Positions 21,272 through 33,202 of a DNA stretch of 64,000 bases are shown piece by piece. The position numbers were made by a program, and so were the translations under genes. Numbering within the stretch: position 1 is the stretch's first letter; the number at the start of each line of letters is the position of its first letter. The notes under the pieces are model-generated. The model was given only the letters and a program-made list of their open reading frames with translations. It made no database searches and was not told the origin of the DNA. The DNA comes from Euborellia annulipes (lineage: Eukaryota > Arthropoda > Insecta > Dermaptera > Anisolabididae), in assembly GCA_023213315.1 (NCBI GenBank), contig JAKCPI010009480.1, positions 124,001 to 188,000 on the forward strand. Reading direction: 5' to 3'.

Positions 21272-21309
21272 TTCTGAGGGTCTCTCACTCTGTCTTGTGA
21301 ACTGAGTTG

Positions 21310-21518
21310 AAGTGTGCCCATTGACATTCGGGCACAGTCTTTTATACTAATCACATTTTCCGGAATTCCCCCTCTTACGTACTGTCTACTTTGGCAAGGA
21401 CGTTCTTTCCTCCCTTAAATATCACCTATATTTCATAGCACTCTTCAATTGACAACATACATACTTATGTTTTATAGAATCAAATTGCAATATTCTTAAT
21501 TCAGGGTCAATCAACTGA
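21310..21518 (-). promoter_or_regulatory. Promoter of CPR gene 4
   Basis: TATAAAAG at 21339-21346, 68 bp before the ATG. The proximal box (TTGGCAAGGACGTTCTTTCC) is at 21391-21416 and the distal box (TTCAGGGTCAATCAACT) at 21498-21518. Order and spacing match genes 2, 3, 5 and 6. Confidence 0.75.
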
Positions 21519-21858
21519 CTTTTCTCTCCTCTCTTTATATTCTAGTTTTCTAAATAATATAAATCGGCAATTCAAGCAAATTTCCTCACCTGCTATTAAT
21601 TAAATCAAATTAACGAAGGTATTCAATATATTACTTAGAAATGTGGAAACAGAAACCTTTAAATATTTGATCTTCATATAACTTTTTACTTTTTGGTCAA
21701 TAAAACTTAATTTACTTATCAATTTTTTTTTTTCTCACCCTTATCGATTTTCTTATATTTAATATATTTTCACCAATACAATATATCCTTTAAAGTTTTT
21801 TTTTTTTTTGAACTTTTTGCCTTCTTTATCTTTTTTGGTTGTATGGCCACAGGTGATT

Positions 21859-23230
21859 ACACTAGTCAGCGTGAAAAAAAGCCCCATATAATTCCCTCAG
21901 ATTCGTAATTAAAATGACTTCCTGAATCCAAATATGACCTCCGATTTCCCTTACCACCTACCACGTACCATTTTTGGGGGGGGACAGCCCGCTACTTATT
22001 TCCACCCCTTTTCGTAAATTTTAGGGATATGATTTGGAAGAATGAAAAGGAATATTTTAGCCTTAATATTTCTTCTGAAGGTCTAGAAAGGTGAAAAGTT
22101 CAAAAACACGAACATTTGGATCTAAGGGGGGAATGTGCGGGAGGATTTTGTCCTATAAATTGCAAAAAAAAAAAAAATATCATTAAAAATGATCGATTTT
22201 TTTTGCAATTTTTTCACTGATTTTCTACATACTCCGGCTTACAGACCCCTCATTCTTTCTTAATCTCTCAACAAAAAAAAAATATATAAGTTAAAGCTGG
22301 TGAAGCGTTAACGATTTTGTAGCCCTCGCAAGAATATGGAAGATTCACAGCTCCAGTACAGTCGGTTGATTTTGCAAATATCGACGGACATAGAAGCATA
22401 TGTAAATATAATTTTAAATTTGTATAAATCTGCCCAAAAAAAGAAAGCTATAGGCTTCGAAATCGCTCACACCTGACTCGCTTTATCCTATATATGGACC
22501 CTGTTATGCAATGGTGTGTCAAAGACCAAACAACATCGAGTTTTGAGAAAATCAACATTAAATTTTTTTGTTTTCATTGGATTGTATATAATTTTTGTTG
22601 TCAATTGTGCAAGTAACATTAAATATAAATTTTTTTAGGACATATTTCATAAAAAATACCATTAATTATATTATAGCATTTGAAACAATATTCCATGCTT
22701 AACTCAATTTTGAATTTTTTGGTCTTTGACACACCATTGCATAACAGGGTCCATTTATAGTCTATATTTTTTTTTTTTTTTGTGGAAGAATGTTTAAGAA
22801 AGTATGACGGATCTGTAAGCTGGAATATGTAGGAAAACAGTAAAGATTGCGAAAAAAAAAAAAAAAAAAAAAAAAAAAAGAAAAAAATCGATCATTTTTA
22901 ATGATTTTTTTTTTGCAATTTAAGGGACATTTAATCCTCCTCCACATCATTCCCCCCTTGGATCCACATATTCGTGTTTTTGAACTTTTCACCTTTCTAG
23001 ACCTTCAGAAGAAATATTAAGGCTAAAATATTCCTTTTCATCCCTCCAAATTTAATTAATGGCCCTAAATTTAACAAAAAGGGGTTGAAATAAGTAGAGA
23101 GCTCCCTAACGAAAACGGTATGAGGTAGGGAAAACGGAGGTCATATTTGGATTAGGGAGGTCATTTTACTTAAAGAATCTGAAGGAATTATGACGGGGTT
23201 AAAAAAAAATTTCATTCTGCCGACTAGTGT
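21859..23230. mobile_element. Large fold-back element
   Basis: Inverted arms of about 400 bp (21859-22282 and 22760-23230) start ACACTAGTC[AG]GC and share ATCCAAATATGACCTCC and TCTAGAAAGGTGAAAAG. The loop contains the mariner-like MITE. No ORF. A related fragment is at 16178-16245 (ACCACCTACCACGTACCATT). Confidence 0.7.
22495..22753. mobile_element. Second copy of the TA-target MITE
   Basis: Same termini (TGGACCCTGTTATGCAATGG) in inverted order and the same inner TCGAGTTTTGAGAAAATCAAC. It lies in the loop of the larger fold-back element 21859-23230. Confidence 0.75.
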
Positions 23231-24852
23231 TATTGATTGGATCTTATTTTATTTTAGTCTTTTAGGCTTAGGCCATATAAACTTTAGACGATATTATTTA
23301 AATACTATATATACATTAATTCACTCATTTAGCATTATTTTACCTATTATTTTATTTTATAAATAACTTAATGCAAATATGTCTTGAAAAAAATTTTTTT
23401 TGATGACCTTATACATTGATACATTTTTTAACTATTTTATTCTCTTCTTTTCTTTCTATCTTTTATTAAAATTTTCCAATTTCACTTCATTTCAACAACA
23501 TAGCTCTCTCTATAAGTTTAAAAAATATTTCTTATCTCGGAAGATAGCAGAGAAAAGGTATTTTTACTTTCTCGATAGTATCTAAAATGAAAGTATTGTA
23601 ATCGTACAAAAATTCGACTTTGAGATTTTGATGATTCTCCACATTTTAGAACTCCCTGAGTTAAAAAAAAAATAATATACTGGTATAAATATTTTCATTT
23701 TGGCAATTTTATGATTTATGGCCACCTCTCCAGACCAACGACTCTGATTTAAGCAGTCATAAATAGACCCTTTTGCTGTTCCTAGTCACCACCCTCACGT
23801 GATCTCAAGGTCCTTAGGATGTTAAATCTAGAGCACACTTGCAATTCAACAAAAAATTCCCTAAATTTTAATAAACTTGCCCGCAGGCAATTGCTCTTCA
23901 AAGACGATCAAGGGGGTACCGGGCGCCTCGCCCGCTCCGAAGGCGGCCTTTACGGCTAGTAATTAAATAAAAAGAAATCCTGAAAATGCTGGTGGTAACG
24001 CCAAAATTTAATATAAAAAATTAAAAACAGTAGGCTATAAGTTTCAATTATTTGTTAAACAGTGATGATTTATTAAAAGTTAATTTTTAATAAATTATTG
24101 AAACTTAAGAACTAGTGTTTTTAATTCCTCCTATATATAAAAATACATATTCCTTTAATTAGAGCCTACAATTGACATTTTAAATCTAACCAAATTTAAA
24201 AAAAAATGTTTCTTATGAAAAATTAAAAATTTATTGTAAATTTTTAATTGCATTTAGTTTTAAGACTATTTATTTATTAATATAAGATATGCCACGCAAA
24301 CCAAATATTGAGTTTTCTTTAGACATTAGGTAAAATTTTTTATTTTAAATCAAAAATAATATAAAAGAATACATTGTTTGGGAAGCGAGGCCCTTATCTC
24401 CACAAGGTTCTACCTGTGTTCTACAACCCAGAAGCCATTCGAATCTTCTATATATTATATTCGCCCACTTATGGTTAATTTGAATATTTTAAATTAATTT
24501 ACAAATTAAAATATTATAGGCCTATATACGCTAGTATCATATTTGTAATAAATGAGTATTCTTTAACTATGATTATAAGTATTGAATACATTTGTACTTA
24601 TGAATACCTCTACTTTGTAATATGTCCAATCCGGAATACGTTCTGTTTGAAAGTGACAAATTTTTCTCGGTAAATATTTTCACTTCTTTTACATTTACAC
24701 CTCTTTTTTTTTCTTTCCTATTTCTGGGGGAGGTTGGTTTGGTATAGATCTAATTGAGTATAAGTTCAAACAACTTCAACGGATTAAGGTGGGATATTGA
24801 AGTACCACTCCAATAATGGAAAAGAAAAAGAAAAATAATTTTTTTACCAATA
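23231..24852. other. AT-rich intergenic sequence
   Basis: Contains a repeat D end fragment (about 23560-23665) and a Helitron end (23879-23959); otherwise nothing recognised. Confidence 0.45.
23879..23959 (+). mobile_element. Helitron 3' end remnant
   Basis: A GC-rich stretch ending CTCCGAAGGCGGCCTTTACGGCTAG followed by T, like the end of 17931-18591. The hairpin has lost one arm base pairing. Confidence 0.55.
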
Positions 24853-24945
24853 TTTATTTAAATAAACTGTATAATATATACAAATAATTGAATGATTTTG
24901 AGCTAAGTAGCGAAAATGGCTGAAGTATCTTCGTCCGATGGAAGT

Positions 24946-25818
24946 TTACCATCCATGTCTGAAGGCAAGTCCAGCACCATGGCCAACGGCAAGACCAGCC
25001 CTGGCGATGCCAAATGGGGCACCAATGCCAACAGGAGCAGCATGATTAGCAACAACGGGGCCAGCAGCATAGGAAATAGCTGGAGCCGCAATACCAAAAG
25101 GGGCAGCATGAGCAGCTACAACGGGGCCAGCAGCATAGGAAATAGCAGGAGCAGCAGCTACTCGAGAGATTCCAGCAGAGTAGGAGATCCCAGGAGCAGC
25201 AATGGCAGCTGGACCAGCAATACCAACGTGAGCAGCATGGGCAGCAACAACAGGGGCAGCAGCTACTCGAGAAATTCCAGCAGAGTAGGAGATAGCAGGA
25301 GCAGCAATTCCAACAGGAGCAGCAAAGGCAGCTGGTGCAGCACGAGCAACAGCTACGGGGGCGGCGGCAACTGGGGCAGCATGAGCAACAGCGACAGGTG
25401 CTGCTCTAACAGGAACAGTGATAGGGTGGACTCCTGGGGTTTTATGCACAACAGCGTTGAATCCGTTGAGGGGATCAGCGGAGTATTCGACGACACGTTT
25501 GCTACCATCGGGTTCCACAAGGCTGTAAGCTCCTCGGACAACATCTCCGTGACGGACTTCGCTCTGGGACTTAGCATCACCGGTAATAGGATCGGCGACT
25601 CCGTAGTTGAAGGCATAATTAGCAGGGCCGGGAACTTTAGCGATGACTGCAGGGGCAGCATGGGCAACAGCCACGGGGGCGGCAGCCAAACCAATACCAC
25701 TACCGCGGGCTACAGCCACGAGGGCGGCGAGGACGACAAACTAAAAATATCATAGAAAACATCTTTAAATTTTCTAATTTACACTAAAAGAAACTCAACT
25801 ACCTACCTTAGCAGCCAT
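24946..25818 (-). CDS. RR-2 cuticular protein, gene 5 (long Ala-rich tail)
   Basis: Exon 1 is 25807-25818 (MAAK), the intron 25741-25806 (66 bp, ending TTTTTAG), exon 2 24946-25740; the product is 268 aa. The acceptor places FVVLAAL before the first in-frame GTG, restoring a full signal peptide (about 1-17). RR-2 is early, at about 45-104 ([28 protein letters not shown]). The C-terminal 150 or so residues are repeats built from [20 protein letters not shown] and [12 protein letters not shown] units, the longest tail of subfamily A, ending GLAFRHGW. Low-complexity Ala/Gly tails are common outside the RR domain. The 3'UTR block is at 24918-24936 and AATAAA at 24853-24858. Confidence 0.95.
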
Positions 25819-25859
25819 TCCTGAGCTTTTTTCACTTTGTTTAGTGAATGAGTTGGAGT

Positions 25860-26061
25860 GTGTCCATCAACACCCGGGCGCACTCTTTTATACTTGTCAA
25901 ATTTTCTGAGATTCCCCCACCCTGGTCTGACCACTTTTGGCAAGGCCGTTCTTTCCGCCCCCTATATATATTATTATATTTTAACCTGAACTCACCTTAC
26001 ATGATACTTACTTTTAAAAAATGGTATAATTTCTTTTGCAATTTCAGGGTCAATTAATCCA
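25860..26061 (-). promoter_or_regulatory. Promoter of CPR gene 5
   Basis: TATAAAAG at 25885-25892. The proximal box (TTGGCAAGGCCGTTCTTTCC plus GCCCCCT) is at 25937-25963; here the core GCAAGGCCG is one base from the FTZ-F1 consensus. The distal box (TTTCAGGGTCAATTAATCC) is at 26041-26061. Confidence 0.75.
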
Positions 26062-28487
26062 ATATTTCTCCTCTCATTTTCTGGTTTTATGAATATATTA
26101 TAATTGGGGAGAACAAGTAAATTTACTTATTTCTTATTTCTTATATCTTTTAAAATCAATTAAACCTTAAATTTGCATCTATCTATTAATTATTTTATAT
26201 ATTTTTCACTCTCTTTCTTTCTCTTAGTCTTCCTGGTTGCATATGACTATCAATCATTACAATTATTTTCGAACATATCCATCCATTTTTACTTTCTATT
26301 ACCTATAATTATAATAACATAGAGAGAAAGTATTGCGATCATGTCAAAAATTCGATCTCGAAATTTTTTTTTTAATTCAATTTTGGTATCTTTCTCTTAA
26401 AAAAATGAGTTACCAAGGGGAGTCGAAAATTGAGACCCAACCCACTTTTTTGATCCCGTACAAATAAAGTCTAAAAAGCATTTGACTCGGGCCCGTCTGG
26501 GGGATCCCTTGCATTTCCTTAATCATGGGCTGTAACTTTTCAGACAAAAAATTACCATTGTATTTGTTTTTTTTTTCTTTTTTTTTTAAGGTCTTTTTCA
26601 CCATCTAAGGCCATTTAGACCCCATCCCTATTTTTTTCAAATGATTTGTAGTCAAATCAAATGAAATAAATTTTTCTCGCTTGGGACGGGAAGCGAACCC
26701 GGGACTCCGGTGCGAGAATCTAATGACTTCTCACTGAGCCACGGCTCCCGGGCATTGTATTTGTTAAAATAATATTATTTTGTTTTATGTATTTTATAAA
26801 TCCCTAGATCTATATATTCGAATTTGACTATTCCAATGAATAGGAGGATGGATTCTCGAAATTTCTTCATCAAAAAATAAATAAATGTTTTTTATTTTTT
26901 TAATTCCTATTGAAACCTTGTCTAATTAATTTTCTGAGTTTACAGCCACTAAACATCTACATTTATTTTAATAAATATTTATCGTCTCCCCCTCCTCTCA
27001 ATTAAAATTAAGCATAATTTTAATATTTAAATCACATAATAAAGTATGAAAACAAAAGCTAACTTCTTTAAATTAATACTAGGCGCGGCATATCCGTTGT
27101 TCAAACTCTCCAGATAGGTAAAAGTCCTGACCAAGTCCCTCCCTTAAAATCTTGATATCCTCCAAAAATGAAGGTAGTTCGTATAACGTGTTATTTTTCT
27201 CAGTTATTCCACTCCCACCATTTCACCAAGACCCTCCCAAAAAAATTAATGTGTTCCTTAAAACAAATTAAAAACATAAATATTTTGATATTTTATATAA
27301 TATTTTCTTTTTCTTTTTTTCAGGTAAGGAGTGTCATCTTATAACGTTGTATATCACTATTCTCATTAAGTGAGTAATATTTTCATATCCACATTTACAA
27401 TTAAATAGATTCTTAATTCTTCAAGTTTTCAAATTCAGAATTTTCCCAAAATCTTTCTTCTGTCGTTATTTCTTTTTATTTTAAAAATTATGATTTCGAA
27501 AATTTTGCTGTTATTGTCACATTTTGTTATCAGGAACAAAATTGTTTTTTGACTTATTTGTATCTCCGGATATTACAGATACATTATGATTAATTAAATT
27601 TTCTGACCTATAGAGAAATACAATACAATTTGGAGATGAGGAAATTCAGTCAAATTAGAGAAGGATTCTATAATTATTTTATTCATCTCTAATTAGAATA
27701 CTTTAAAAAAACTTACTAAAAAAGAAAAGAAAATTTGATTCATTTTATTACGTGAGGTTAACAAGTGTTATAATTATCTAATCTAATAAGAAATGTCCTT
27801 AACACAAACACTATAAAACTAATTACTTCGCTTAATTAAATATGACTATTTATTTAATTAAAATACCATTTTCCTATTGAAACATAATTATTTGCTTTTA
27901 GCACTCCCCCTTTTTAAACATTTCCTGTTTTGAATTAAAATAGTTAATTGATCTGATGTTAATAATGTTATTAAACATATAAAGCGTAATTTTCTTTGAT
28001 TATTGTTACGAAATTTAATAAGAGAACATTTTTCATTACTTTATGAAAAACTTCTCGTTTGACTTTTTTTTTTTGTTTGATTCGTTTAAAGAAGCTTAAT
28101 TAGTAGCCTCCCAAAATTTTTAACGAACAACATGTTATTTGCCTCTTTCCTTTTTTTTCTTCTTGCCATTAGTCCGTGGGGTCGACACCAATTCATTCAA
28201 ATTTCAAGATTTATTCTCTCTTCAGTCATTAGTATCAAACTTGACACATTGTGGTTACTCGGAGGAATAACTTGCATGGGAATTATACTGAGGTGGGTTC
28301 CCGTTTCCTTCTTTAAATAGAGTTGGATAATTTTTTGCCCTGAGGTAGATTTGAACTTGAGTTGTTTTCAACTAAGGATTATAAGCTTAACTGCTAAGAG
28401 CCGGAAATATTATTTATTTATTTTTTCTTTTAATTACTATATTTTTTTTCTATCATTCTTTTTCATCAACGATAATATCATTTATAA
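26062..28487. other. Intergenic between CPR genes 5 and 6
   Basis: A repeat D end (about 26320-26410) and the SINE at 26569-26752; a possible tRNA-like fragment at 28340-28405. The rest is AT-rich without recognised content. Confidence 0.45.
26569..26752 (-). mobile_element. SINE family A with 13-bp target duplication
   Basis: CATTGTATTTGTT at 26556-26568 and 26753-26765. Tail AAGGTCTTTTTCACCATC, head with GGGAAGCGAACCCGGG and ACTGAGCCACGGCTCCC. Confidence 0.8.
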
Positions 28488-28705
28488 ATATTGTAGAAAG
28501 TAATAAAGAAAGAGCGAATGCAGCTATTTTTATTTCGTTTATTAGGCACTTCAAGCCGACGTTTCGGACAGATCTGAAGTATGTAAATAAACACTTCAGC
28601 CCTGAGGATGACTGCAAATCTGACCGAAACGTCAGCTTGAAGTGCCTAATAAACGAAATAAAAATAGCTGCTTTCTCTCTTTCTTTATTCCTTACTACAA
28701 GATCT
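28488..28705. mobile_element. Hairpin PLE-like element with degenerate ribozyme
   Basis: Inverted arms share GCAGCTATTTTTATTTCG, TTTATTAGGCACTTCAAG and GACGTTTCGG (left about 28490-28570, right about 28625-28703). On the plus strand at 28592-28644, stem I CACTTCA(GCC)/(AGC)TTGAAGTG flanks CTGAGGA, GAAA and CGTC, but no convincing stem II forms. Confidence 0.6.
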
Positions 28706-29060
28706 ACTCAGTTATCCACCTCACACTAATTATAAATACGAGTATATTGATATAATATTGACATCACCTTCTTTTAGGAGGGGGACACTTTTTTTTTAAT
28801 TATTCTATGTTTGTTTGCATTAAATATACATATTTTAAAAGGAAATGAGGAATGATTAAAAAATAAATATATTTTATCGTAATGATTAATTTATTTAAAT
28901 AAAAAGTATAATACACAGCGTTTTTGTTGAAAATAAATTTTTTGAATGTACAGCATATTTTAAAAATATTTAAATAAAGTGTATAATATATACAAATGAT
29001 TCAAAGACAGTGATAAAATAGAGACGTGAAATGGCTGAAGTATCTTCGTCCGGTGAAAGT

Positions 29061-29911
29061 TTACCATCCGTGTCCGAGACCAATACGAGCTCCATGGCCA
29101 AGTCCAACACCAACTCCAAGACCAAGACCAAGTCCTCCTCTGGCGATGCCAATGGGGGCTGCAGCCAAAGTAGAGATGGCAGGGGCGGCAATGGCAGCAG
29201 GAGCAATGGCCACGGCAGCAGGAGCAGCATGGGCAGCTACTACTGGGGCAGCAGCTACAGCAACTGGTGCAGCATGGGCAACAGCGACGGGGGCAGCTCT
29301 GACGGGAACAGTGATGGGGTGGACACCGGGGGTTTTGTGTACGACGGCGTTGAATCCGTTGATAGGATCAGCGGTGTATTCGACGACACGTTTGCTACCG
29401 TCGGGTTCCACAAGACTGTAAGCTCCCTTGACAACATCTCCGTGACGGACTTCGCTTTGGGACTTGGCATCACCAGTATGGGGGTCGGCTACTCCGTAGT
29501 TGAAGGCGTAGTTAGCAGGGCCGGGGATTTTTGCGACAACTGCAGGGGCGGCTTGGGCTACAGCGACAGGTGCAGGAGCGGCGATAGCCACAGGAGCAGC
29601 GGCAATACCAGCATGACCGAGTCCCAATCCAAGACTTCCAGCAGCCAATGGGGCGGCAATACCAGCATGACCGAGTCCCAATCCAAGACTTCCAGCAGCC
29701 AATGGGGCGGCAATACCAGCATGACCGATTCCCAATCCAAGACCACCAGCAGCTAATGGGGCTGCTAGACCAGCACCCAAACCACCCAAACCAATGCCTC
29801 CGGCATGAGCCACAGCCACAAGGGCGGCGAGGACGACAAACTGCAATAAAAATCAATAATATAGAACAATTTTTTAATATTTTCATCAAGTATTCTTACC
29901 TTAGCAGCCAT
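29061..29911 (-). CDS. RR-2 cuticular protein, gene 6 (18-aa repeats)
   Basis: Exon 1 is 29900-29911 (MAAK), the intron 29841-29899 (59 bp, shortest of the array), exon 2 29061-29840; the product is 263 aa. After the signal peptide (about 1-17, ending AHAG) come three 18-aa units of the form [18 protein letters not shown], encoded by 54-bp near-identical DNA repeats starting at 29601, 29655 and 29709. RR-2 follows at about 114-173, later than in the sister genes because of the expansion. The tail ends in a Gly/Leu-rich [15 protein letters not shown] segment. DNA from about 29220 to 29361 is identical to gene 4. The 3'UTR block is at 29033-29051; a polyA signal is likely at 28890-28895. Confidence 0.95.
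29601..29762 (-). repeat. 54-bp coding tandem repeat in CPR gene 6
   Basis: Three direct copies of a 54-bp unit begin at 29601, 29655 and 29709. The first two are essentially identical and the third has a few changes. The frame is kept, so each unit adds 18 residues between the signal peptide and RR-2. Confidence 0.9.
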
Positions 29912-29954
29912 TTCTAAATGTCCCTCACTCTGTCTTTTGAACTGAGTTGAAGTG

Positions 29955-30160
29955 TGTCTATTGGCACTGAAGCAGTCTCTTTTATACTAGAGATTTTTCC
30001 GCGATTTCGCCCCACCTTTCTACTAACCACCTTTGCAAGGACGTTCCTTCTGCCCCTAAAGACATTTTATTTTCCTATTTTACCATATCATTTCTCTAAT
30101 GACACTTATGTTCTATAAAAAGAAATAATTTTATTTCCGATTTCAGGGTCATTCAACTCT
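29955..30160 (-). promoter_or_regulatory. Promoter of CPR gene 6
   Basis: TATAAAAG at 29979-29986, 68 bp before the ATG. The proximal box (TTTGCAAGGACGTTCCTTC) is at 30032-30057, 45 bp upstream of TATA. The distal box (TTTCAGGGTCATTCAACT) is at 30140-30160, about 154 bp upstream. Confidence 0.75.
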
Positions 30161-30769
30161 TTTTATAACATTCTAGATTTCTGTATATATTATTTACATT
30201 TTTATATTTATATAAATAGTTAGCCTACTTATTTTATTAATAATGAATATTAAAAATTTTCCATAAAGCAAAAATAATATTCTTTTAAATTTATTAATTT
30301 CATTTCTCTAATTTCTCGAAGACTTACCAGTAATCTTCTAACGAATCTTTTCACATTTAATCCATGCTCCATTGGTGCAAAAAATATCACTTTTATGGGC
30401 TTTTGACTTTTTATTTTATGTCATATTCACCCTACTCTTATTTCTTTTAATTTTGCAATCCAAATCTATTTTATAATTTTAGTTTCAATAATTAGTAGAG
30501 AGCACACAAAGGTCTCTTATTTTGGGAAAAATCGCCTAAAAAGTCTATTTTTTAGCTAAATAAAATTCATAGTTGGTAAGAAGTCTGTTTTCGGCAAAAA
30601 AGTCGCTATCAATTTTAACAATTAACATTTTGGCAAAATAAAAGAAATATGAGAGCTTATCTCTAGATAAGGAAGCAGGGCCAAGTTCTTTAGAAGTTTT
30701 TTTTTTATTTGCCCTCTGCTAAGGCCTTTTAGGGGAGGTGATATAGAAACCATATACAGGACATCACCC
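30161..30769. other. AT-rich intergenic sequence
   Basis: Nothing recognised except weak TTTTCGGC-type motifs at 30510-30610. Confidence 0.4.
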
Positions 30770-31195
30770 AACTTTCTTTTTCTTTCGGTAATTTAAAGTT
30801 GCATTCTTTTAAAGAATTAAATAAGTTAAATTAGTTGCATAGCACATTTTTTGTGTCTAAATAGATTTGAAGACACATCTCGTAGACCAATTTGAGAGAC
30901 CCACTTTTTTAGAATCAGGAACCCTCAAAACGAGTATTTCTATCAATATCCTCAACATTGAAATTTTGACACGATCTCAATATTATATATATAGGAAATA
31001 GAAAGCAAAAATATAGACTATATATTAATACAAATCAAATTTTTAAGTATTAATTTTTAAAATTTTATATTAAAATTAAATTATAATTTCCAGAAAAAAT
31101 ATTTTTCTTAATATTTTTCTTAAATCTCGGAGGGGGGAGGTATTACTCCCTTTACCCCCCCCCCCCCAACCCCTCTTGTATCCGTCCTTGATTGG
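30770..31195 (+). repeat. Composite of repeats D and E
   Basis: Repeat E start (CACCCAACTTTCTTTTTC) and end (GGGGGAGGTATTACTCCC, C run, TGTATCCGTCCTTG), with the terminal part of repeat D (GTAGACCAATTTGAGAGAC to TAGGAAATAGAAAG, about 30870-31005) between them. Confidence 0.5.
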
Positions 31196-31387
31196 AAAAT
31201 ATTTCAATTCAAAGTTTTGATTTTAACAAGGACATGTTCAGCCAAATAAAAAGCCTTTATATACTTCTCATTTCCGGAGACGTTTTGAGATAGGAAAATG
31301 ACACATTGAGAAGCACATGAATCCTTTTTATTTAATAAATATTTTCCCAACTTTATAAATTTTATATTTTGAATTCTAATATATCGG

Positions 31388-31450
31388 CGGCTCCCGGGTT
31401 TGGTGTAGTTGGTAGCTTGCCTACCTTCTATACCTAACGTGGGCGCTACA
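31388..31450 (+). mobile_element. SINE tRNA-like head, truncated
   Basis: GGCTCCCGGGTTTGGTGTAG, TTGGTAGCTTGCCTACC, CTATACCTAACG, then broken by an inverted-repeat element. Confidence 0.5.
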
Positions 31451-31632
31451 AGTACCTGAAGTGCTCCAGAGTGGAGCCTTGAACTTAGTCAACCAAACCA
31501 ATATTTCTAAAATATATAGATTATTTTTTAATGCAACTGAAGATACTTTTAAGACAACACTTCCAACGTGTATGCAATTTGGTTGCCTACGCTCAAGGCT
31601 CAACTCTCGAGTACATCAGGCACTTGTGACAC
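31441..31632. mobile_element. Small inverted-repeat element
   Basis: GCTACAAGTACCTGAAGTGC at the left pairs with GCACTTGTGAC-type sequence at the right (GTACATCAGGCACTTGTG); arms about 45 bp. Confidence 0.5.
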
Positions 31633-32754
31633 CATACTAGCACCTTATTGATGTACTCTTCATTTGTTCGATTTTCTCAAAATAGGCTCTAAAATAATTT
31701 GTTTAAAATTAATTATTAGCAAAGACGGAAGGCAGGAGCTAAAAAATAAAGCTTTTGAATGTTTATTAAATATTGAGATGTTTCGGGTCAAATTTATTTA
31801 TCCATCGTTGCTACAAGAATTTCTATGAACTATTGAAGACTACTTTGACGGTTTCAGAAATTTTTTTTTTACAAAATTTAATTTTATTGACACCTACCCA
31901 TATTTATTTAAGGGTCATATAATAAATTTTACAGCTTAGCACTAGAATCAAACAATTGACTTTCATTATGAAAATGAACATATCCTATAATAATTCAAAA
32001 AAAAAAAAAACTTCTTTTTCCGAGGTTGATTTGCTCAAAAACTTATGACTTCTGTATGTTCATTTTAAGCTAGAATTTCAAATTTCCCAGAGTATATTTT
32101 GTATGCCCACCCTTTTCGATATATTGCTTCAGGGCACCTGAAGTTTTACTTTTTTCTTCTTTATCTAATAGATTTTTGTTAAGATTTAATCCGATATCAT
32201 TTACTTTTCTTTTTATATTTTCGGCCTTGGGCAAGAGGGAGCGGCCCCCTAGGCCACACCAATACATGTACATATAAGAGGAAATATATTCGTGGGAATT
32301 TTTTCATTTTAATTTTCATAAATGCTTAATTTTAATACATTTATTAATTTATTAAAGTAAGCCTATGTAAAGAAATAAATAATTGAGGATGTTATTTATT
32401 TATTTCTATATTTTAGACATTTCCTTCCTGAGTGTTAACTATCGGTTTATTTCAATCTGATATCTAGGGTAAATCTCACTAGGGATTTTTAATTAAAATC
32501 ATGTCCTATAGGCTCTACATATTTCCTTCGGATTGATTTTTTCATCTTTTTATTAACAATTCAAACCATAGTTTTACATATACTAGTACATTTCGAGTTT
32601 ACTTCATAATTCAATGTAATTATTATTTGTGCACTTTGGTTTCTGGGCATTTCCAATATTTGAAATAATTGTATAGCGGAGAAATAGTGTTTGCGATGAA
32701 TCAATTTTGTTATAATATATAAAATGAATTTTGTGACAACCAAAATGAAAACCC
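31633..32754. other. AT-rich intergenic sequence
   Basis: A possible PLE remnant (GAGATGTTTCGGGTCA) near 31778; otherwise nothing recognised. Confidence 0.4.
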
Positions 32755-32860
32755 ACCGGGGTGCACTTAATTTAAGATCTGATGTTGGAACAATTTGTTT
32801 TGCTCCTTATGCAAATTACTCGTTATGAGAGGTGCTCGTTAAGCGGGGTTTTACTGTATT
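32755..32860 (-). mobile_element. pogo/Tigger-like terminal fragment
   Basis: CAATTTGTTTTGCTCCTTAT, TACTCGTTATGAGAGGTGC and CGTTAAGCGGGGTTTTACTG, the reverse of the end at 6476-6590. Confidence 0.55.
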
Positions 32861-33202
32861 CATTTAGGACAAGTTTGAAGAAAAATGAAAAATAAAAATA
32901 AATTAAAAAAAAAAAAAAATGGAATCTGTTAATGATTGTGGTATTACTTAAGTTATGCTTCAATTTGCTATTGTATTGGTTAGATCATCATATTTACAAT
33001 TCATAAAACTTCTATACTAAATATCTTTTTCGTTGCAATCAAAAATTATAATAGGTATCTTTTTTTTGAATATAGAAAAAAAAAACAATATTTTATAAAA
33101 GGAATTTATTGTTTTTAAATTAAAAAAGAATTATAAATTATATACAAATGATTCGTAGACAGGGAGAAAAGGCTGAAGTATCTTCGTCCTGAGAGGATTG
33201 AA

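Noticed and set aside
28132..28320. Short hydrophobic open frame, possible membrane protein
   Set aside because: 62 aa with no conserved context; expected by chance in AT-rich DNA with many F, L and I codons.
28592..28644. Active hammerhead at 28.6 kb
   Set aside because: Stem I and core are recognisable, but no stable stem II forms, so it is listed only as part of a degenerate hairpin element.
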